In this document: positions 60,429 to 64,000 of the stretch, piece by piece
Layout: the number at the start of each line of letters is the position of its first letter
Numbering within the stretch: position 1 is the first letter of the stretch
NCBI GenBank assembly: GCA_964537285.1
Contig: CAZHZT010000014.1
Location: 1 to 64,000, forward strand
Direction of reading: 5' to 3'
DNA length: 64,000 bases
Origin: CAZHZT01 sp964537285
GTDB lineage: Bacteria; Bacteroidota; Bacteroidia; Chitinophagales; Saprospiraceae
Program-made: the position numbers and the translations under genes
The notes under the pieces: generated by a model
Told to the model about the DNA's origin: nothing
Seen by the model: only the letters and a program-made list of their open reading frames with translations
Databases searched by the model: none

Positions 60429-60730
60429 TATTAATTTCTTTTTGATTGAATTATTAACTCAGTTTACAGAGTATTAAATCTGATTGACAGTTGCAAAAGT
60501 ACAGGGGACTGCTGCTTTTAGCCGGTTTTTTAGGAAAACGGACAGCTTGCTTCGGAAAATGGGAAGAAATCCACGAAGGATGGAATTTTCCTTATCGGGC
60601 GTGGGTTTGAGATAGCTTCTGGCAGGTTTTCCAAAAAACGAATGATTGTGACTAAAAACCTAAAAGTTCTGAATGCCGCGCCCAATCCGGCTAATATTGC
60701 AAGCAAATAGAACACACAAAATTATTCACA
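60429..60730. other. Intergenic stretch, nothing firmly recognised
   Basis: About 300 bases between divergent genes, presumably carrying both promoters. An opposite-strand 61-codon frame (60530-60715) has a hydrophobic start but no family features or plausible start signal, and is not called. Confidence 0.4.
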
Positions 60731-62803
60731 ATGATTATGAAAAATAAAAGCTTACTGTTGATCTTACTCATTTTCTGGAGTGCCTGTAATGTTTACGAAC
60801 TGCCCGAAGTGAATGAACTGGAGAACGCAGACGAGATTGTTGACATTAACTTTTTGTCTGTACCTGAAGATTTTAATTTTGAAACTACACGCGAGGTGAC
60901 ACTTGAAATCTCAGCAGTAGATAATCAAAAACAGGTGCTTTCAAATGTGCCTTTTAAAGTTTTCTTACCAAAAGGAGAAAATTTACACCTTATGGTAGAA
61001 GGAATTATTGGAAGTGAAAGGTTCATGGAAGTTAAGTTGGAAGTTGACGTAAACCAGGAGTATTTATTGATCCGTACTATTTATCCTGGATTACCAGATG
61101 CTTATTGGATACCTCTTGACAGGTCAATAATTCCAGTAGTAATGGGGAGTTATAACGGCGATGAGCCGCCAGCACCTTTTCAGATGGTTATGCCTTCAAA
61201 TGTTGAAAACCAAACGATTGCTTTGGCGGGAAATCGATCCATTCCATTTAGCTATATGGGAACCTATAACAACCAAGGCAGGCCGAACTATCTGGAGCCA
61301 GTCGGGGATGTGGTTGATCAGTCCTTACTCAATGTAATTGCAAACAGCCTGCCGGAAGGTCAGCCCGTACCAGAATATAACCCACAATATATTGCTGGAG
61401 GGACTAATGCCAATACGAAATTAACCGATGATTGCGAGGTATGGGTCACTTTTGTGCACGAAGGTGCAGGATATCGAAATGCCCTGGGGTATTATACCTA
61501 CCCAACGAGTTCTCCACCAGCTAGTGTCGATGATATTGATGATTTCTATATTATTTTCCCTAATGTTTCCTTTCAAGGAAGTGGTGGACAACTACAAACA
61601 GGGGATAAAGTCTATTTAGGGTCTTTCGTAGAAGGGACGAGCATTGGTTGGTTCCTGGTTCCGAATGGCTGGGAGTCCGGTACGCAGCAAGTTGAATATC
61701 AAGGAGCGGGGTTCGATATTAGATATTCGGATAAAGCTTTCAACACTTTTACATCTCCGGAATTTAGAAATCACGTTGTATTGCTGCAAGATCCGGATGC
61801 AGAGTTATTGTTGTTGGGTATTGAAGACATAAATCGTCCGAGTGGAGATAATGATTTCAATGATGCAATGTTTTATTTAACGGCAACGCCTTTTGAAGCA
61901 GTAGATCGCACCGGTATTGTTGAAGTGCAAAACGAAGTCAATGATTCGGACGGAGACGGTATCGGAGACAATGCAGATAGTTTTGTAGATGATCCTGATA
62001 TTGCTTTCATCTCTTATTTCCCTGCTGCCGATCAGTTTGCTACCCTTGCCTTTGAAGATCAATGGCCCAATAAAGGAGATTATGATATGAACGATCTGGT
62101 CATTGATTACAATTTTACAGAATATAGAAACGCAGCCAATAAAGTGATCAAGCTTAGGGCTCATTTTAAATTGAGAGCTATGGGAGCAGGCTACCGCAAT
62201 GGCTTTGGCTTTGAAATGGATATTCCGGCATCGGCAGTAACCAATGTAGACGGACAATCGATTACCGAAAATTACATCCAACTGGCGGCATCTGGCGTAG
62301 AAAGTGGACAAAACAAAGCGGTTATCATCGTTTTTGATAATGGCTACAAAGTGATGAGTAATCCTAACGGAGGGTTTGTCAACACGGAGTCAGGGCAGCC
62401 ATTCATTCAGCCTGTGGATTTACAGATTGACATCACTTTGGCCAATCCACTTCCCTCCGGAGATTTAGGAACGGCTCCTTACAATCCTTTCGTGATCGGT
62501 AAAATGCAAAGGGGCGTTGAAATTCACTTACCCGATCAATTGCCTACCCAAAAAGCAGATATGAGCCTTATGGGTATGGGAGATGACGATTCGAACCCTG
62601 GGCTAAGCAGGTACTATAAAACTGCAAATAACCTCCCTTGGGGAATTAATATTGCGGATTCATTTCAATATCCTATCGAGAAGGAGCGCATCAACCAGGC
62701 GTATTTAAATTTTAACAATTGGGCCCAAACGGGCGGAAGCGTAAGCACTGATTGGTTTGAGGATAAAGCGAATTACCGCAATTCATCTAAAATCTATCAG
62801 TAA
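60731..62803 (+). CDS. LruC-domain (DUF4842/DUF4114) lipoprotein
   Basis: 690 residues. The signal region LLLILLIFWSAC has a lipobox-like WSAC with Cys at about 20, so it is likely a lipoprotein in the outer or inner membrane. The DUF4114-type domain around residues 215-395 has DDCEVWVTFVHEGAGYRNAL, GSFVEGTSIGWFLVPNGW and DINRPSGDNDFNDAMFYL. A Ca-binding type DSDGDGIGDNADSFVDDPD linker precedes the C-terminal LruC/DUF4842 half (WPNKGDYDMNDLVIDYNFTE, FKLRAMGAGYRNGFGFEMDI). These pairs are common in Bacteroidota surface or lipoproteins; function unknown. It is followed by the acyltransferase gene after 21 bases. Confidence 0.9.
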   Translation: MIMKNKSLLLILLIFWSACNVYELPEVNELENADEIVDINFLSVPEDFNFETTREVTLEISAVDNQKQVLSNVPFKVFLPKGENLHLMVEGIIGSERFMEVKLEVDVNQEYLLIRTIYPGLPDAYWIPLDRSIIPVVMGSYNGDEPPAPFQMVMPSNVENQTIALAGNRSIPFSYMGTYNNQGRPNYLEPVGDVVDQSLLNVIANSLPEGQPVPEYNPQYIAGGTNANTKLTDDCEVWVTFVHEGAGYRNALGYYTYPTSSPPASVDDIDDFYIIFPNVSFQGSGGQLQTGDKVYLGSFVEGTSIGWFLVPNGWESGTQQVEYQGAGFDIRYSDKAFNTFTSPEFRNHVVLLQDPDAELLLLGIEDINRPSGDNDFNDAMFYLTATPFEAVDRTGIVEVQNEVNDSDGDGIGDNADSFVDDPDIAFISYFPAADQFATLAFEDQWPNKGDYDMNDLVIDYNFTEYRNAANKVIKLRAHFKLRAMGAGYRNGFGFEMDIPASAVTNVDGQSITENYIQLAASGVESGQNKAVIIVFDNGYKVMSNPNGGFVNTESGQPFIQPVDLQIDITLANPLPSGDLGTAPYNPFVIGKMQRGVEIHLPDQLPTQKADMSLMGMGDDDSNPGLSRYYKTANNLPWGINIADSFQYPIEKERINQAYLNFNNWAQTGGSVSTDWFEDKANYRNSSKIYQ

Positions 62804-62824
62804 ATCACTACAACCTTACTAATT

Positions 62825-64000
62825 ATGAAAAGCCTCGATAAGATCCGTCAAGCGATAAGCCGGAAACCAAGTTCTGGAAAATATTTACCCGTAGTAGACG
62901 GCTTGCGATTTGCAGCCATCTTTCTGGTGGTGATGCAGCATTTAAGTGAGCGTTTGATCAAATATGGTTCTGAAGCGATTCAACAATCGGCTGAGCAAAG
63001 TTCAGTGGCTTATCTGTTGAGCCGGGGAACGATTGGGGTTTTTCTATTCTTTGTCATAAGCGGCTTTATTTTGGGGCTGCCTTTTGTAAAGTTGTATCAA
63101 AAAAATAACAATGCTTCTCCGAATCTGAAAAAGTACTACTGGCGCAGATTGATTCGTATCGAGCCTCCTTACATAATATGGATGAGCTTTTTTGCAATCG
63201 TTTTACTTTTGATGAATAATTTAGAGCAGGCAATATTATGGCCCCATTTATTAGCCAGTTTAACCTATACGCATGGGGTTATTTACCGGCAATATTCGAT
63301 CATTAATCCAGTAGCGTGGTCGCTGGAAGTAGAAGTACAGTTTTATTTGTTAGCTCCATTTTTGGCGAGTCTGTTTTTCCGGATTTCTTCTGAACGAAGA
63401 CGCCGGGGAGTTCTTTTGGCTGCTATTCTAATTTGGAGCATTGCTCAGTACTGTTTTGGGTGGCATTACTTACCCTTCAAGCTTACACTACTAGGGCATT
63501 TACAGTATTTCTTACTTGGCCTTTTACTAGCGGATTTATATGCTCATGGGAAGCTAAGTCAGGAAAAGAAAATTCCTTTGTTATGGGATATGTTGGGTTT
63601 AATTGGACTTGGATTAATGCCCTTTTTATGGTCGGCAGATTTTTTCAAAATGCTTGCATTTTGCCTGACTTTGGCTTTGTTTTTCATTGCTGCTTTAAAA
63701 GGAAAGTTAATAAACCAGGTGCTAAGAAAAGCCTGGATTGCGGGCATTGGGGGCATCTGCTACACCATCTACCTGATTCATTTACCTCTTTTGGAGTTAT
63801 TGACAAAAACGTTTGGAGGCTTTAATTCCGAAGAACACTTTAATCTATATTTTTTTAAAATGGGATTGATCCTACTGCCAATTGTATTATTGGTATCTAT
63901 TCCAGCTTTTCTAATTCTGGAAAAACCCTTCATGCAATTCAAAGTAGGAAGAAAGAAAAGTCTGAAATACATTTTCAGTATCCCAAAAACCTCAAGATTA
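62825..64000 (+). CDS. Acyltransferase 3 family membrane protein, 3' end beyond the window
   Basis: 392 codons from the ATG at 62825 remain open to the edge, so the gene is partial. Acyltransferase 3/OafA features: YLPVVDGLRFAAIFLVVMQH (Arg and His of the first helix), RGTIGVFLFFVISGFILGLP, YYWRRLIRIEPPYIIW, and AWSLEVEVQFYLLAPFLASL. About ten membrane helices. Family members O-acetylate or acylate cell-surface sugars. Start 21 bases after the LruC stop suggests one transcript. Confidence 0.9.
   Translation, partial: MKSLDKIRQAISRKPSSGKYLPVVDGLRFAAIFLVVMQHLSERLIKYGSEAIQQSAEQSSVAYLLSRGTIGVFLFFVISGFILGLPFVKLYQKNNNASPNLKKYYWRRLIRIEPPYIIWMSFFAIVLLLMNNLEQAILWPHLLASLTYTHGVIYRQYSIINPVAWSLEVEVQFYLLAPFLASLFFRISSERRRRGVLLAAILIWSIAQYCFGWHYLPFKLTLLGHLQYFLLGLLLADLYAHGKLSQEKKIPLLWDMLGLIGLGLMPFLWSADFFKMLAFCLTLALFFIAALKGKLINQVLRKAWIAGIGGICYTIYLIHLPLLELLTKTFGGFNSEEHFNLYFFKMGLILLPIVLLVSIPAFLILEKPFMQFKVGRKKSLKYIFSIPKTSRL

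Noticed and set aside
60530..60715. 61-codon minus-strand frame with hydrophobic N-terminus
   Set aside because: No family features and no promoter-like signal; probably chance in an AT-rich divergent spacer.
1..64000. tRNA, rRNA or riboswitch
   Set aside because: I looked for cloverleaf-like and conserved aptamer patterns; the C elements fold into branched structures but lack tRNA T-loop or anticodon features, and no known riboswitch core was recognised.

Overview
This 64 kb window is chromosomal DNA of a Bacteroidota bacterium, most likely from the Saprospiria/Saprospiraceae side of the phylum. The phylum call rests on gene content: several secreted giants ending in type IX secretion (T9SS) C-terminal sorting domains, a PorP/SprF-family protein, a LruC-domain lipoprotein, a choice-of-anchor B (LVIVD) protein, DUF2911 and DUF6702 proteins, bacillithiol deacetylase BshB1, and TAnnTTTG-type -7 promoter boxes. 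The class-level call is inference. No rRNA, tRNA, CRISPR array, prophage or complete insertion sequence was seen.

Layout. 0.4-2 kb: CBS-domain protein plus a tandem universal-stress protein. 2.2-8.5 kb: ECF sigma factor, TetR regulator, ABC ATPase/permease, HlyD adaptor and TolC channel, which form a type I export operon. 9.2-10.7 kb: two more CBS proteins and mgsA. 11-14.7 kb: DUF2911 protein, a GluR0-like glutamate-receptor-type K+ channel (with a one-base frameshift) and a SnoaL/P-domain/HHH fusion. 14.8-19.2 kb: a giant beta-helix/LamG T9SS cargo. 19.9-28.4 kb: CYTH protein, two-lobed aspartyl protease, class II aldolase, LVIVD T9SS cargo, YfcC-type carrier, SDR and DUF429. 28.5-35.5 kb: a Clp-type AAA+ ATPase with a release-factor-like tail, and two convergent subtilases. 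35.7-44.9 kb: trxB, fbaA, a T9SS phosphoesterase, HupE/UreJ and DUF6702 pair, mazG, an RpiB-like isomerase and a LuxR response regulator. 45-53 kb: LysM protein, orphan IS630-type HTH, PorP/SprF, NlpC/P60, bshB1 and an alpha-helical orphan. 53.8-64 kb: small ORFs, a cohesin/dockerin/HYR T9SS giant, infC, a CheY-like regulator, a LruC lipoprotein, and an acyltransferase running off the right edge.

The most striking feature is non-coding. Most intergenic spaces hold long palindromic elements from at least five recurring families (called A, B, C, D and E here) plus several singletons. They abut stop codons, are nested inside one another, carry central loops that occur in both orientations, and differ between copies by changes that are compensated in the opposite arm. 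Some have been captured by genes: one supplies the start codon and signal-peptide N-region of the GluR0-like channel, and others supply stop codons. No obvious mobilising enzyme lies in the window apart from an orphan IS630-like DNA-binding domain that ends inside a D palindrome. This multi-family nested-palindrome system is the best candidate here for something undescribed.
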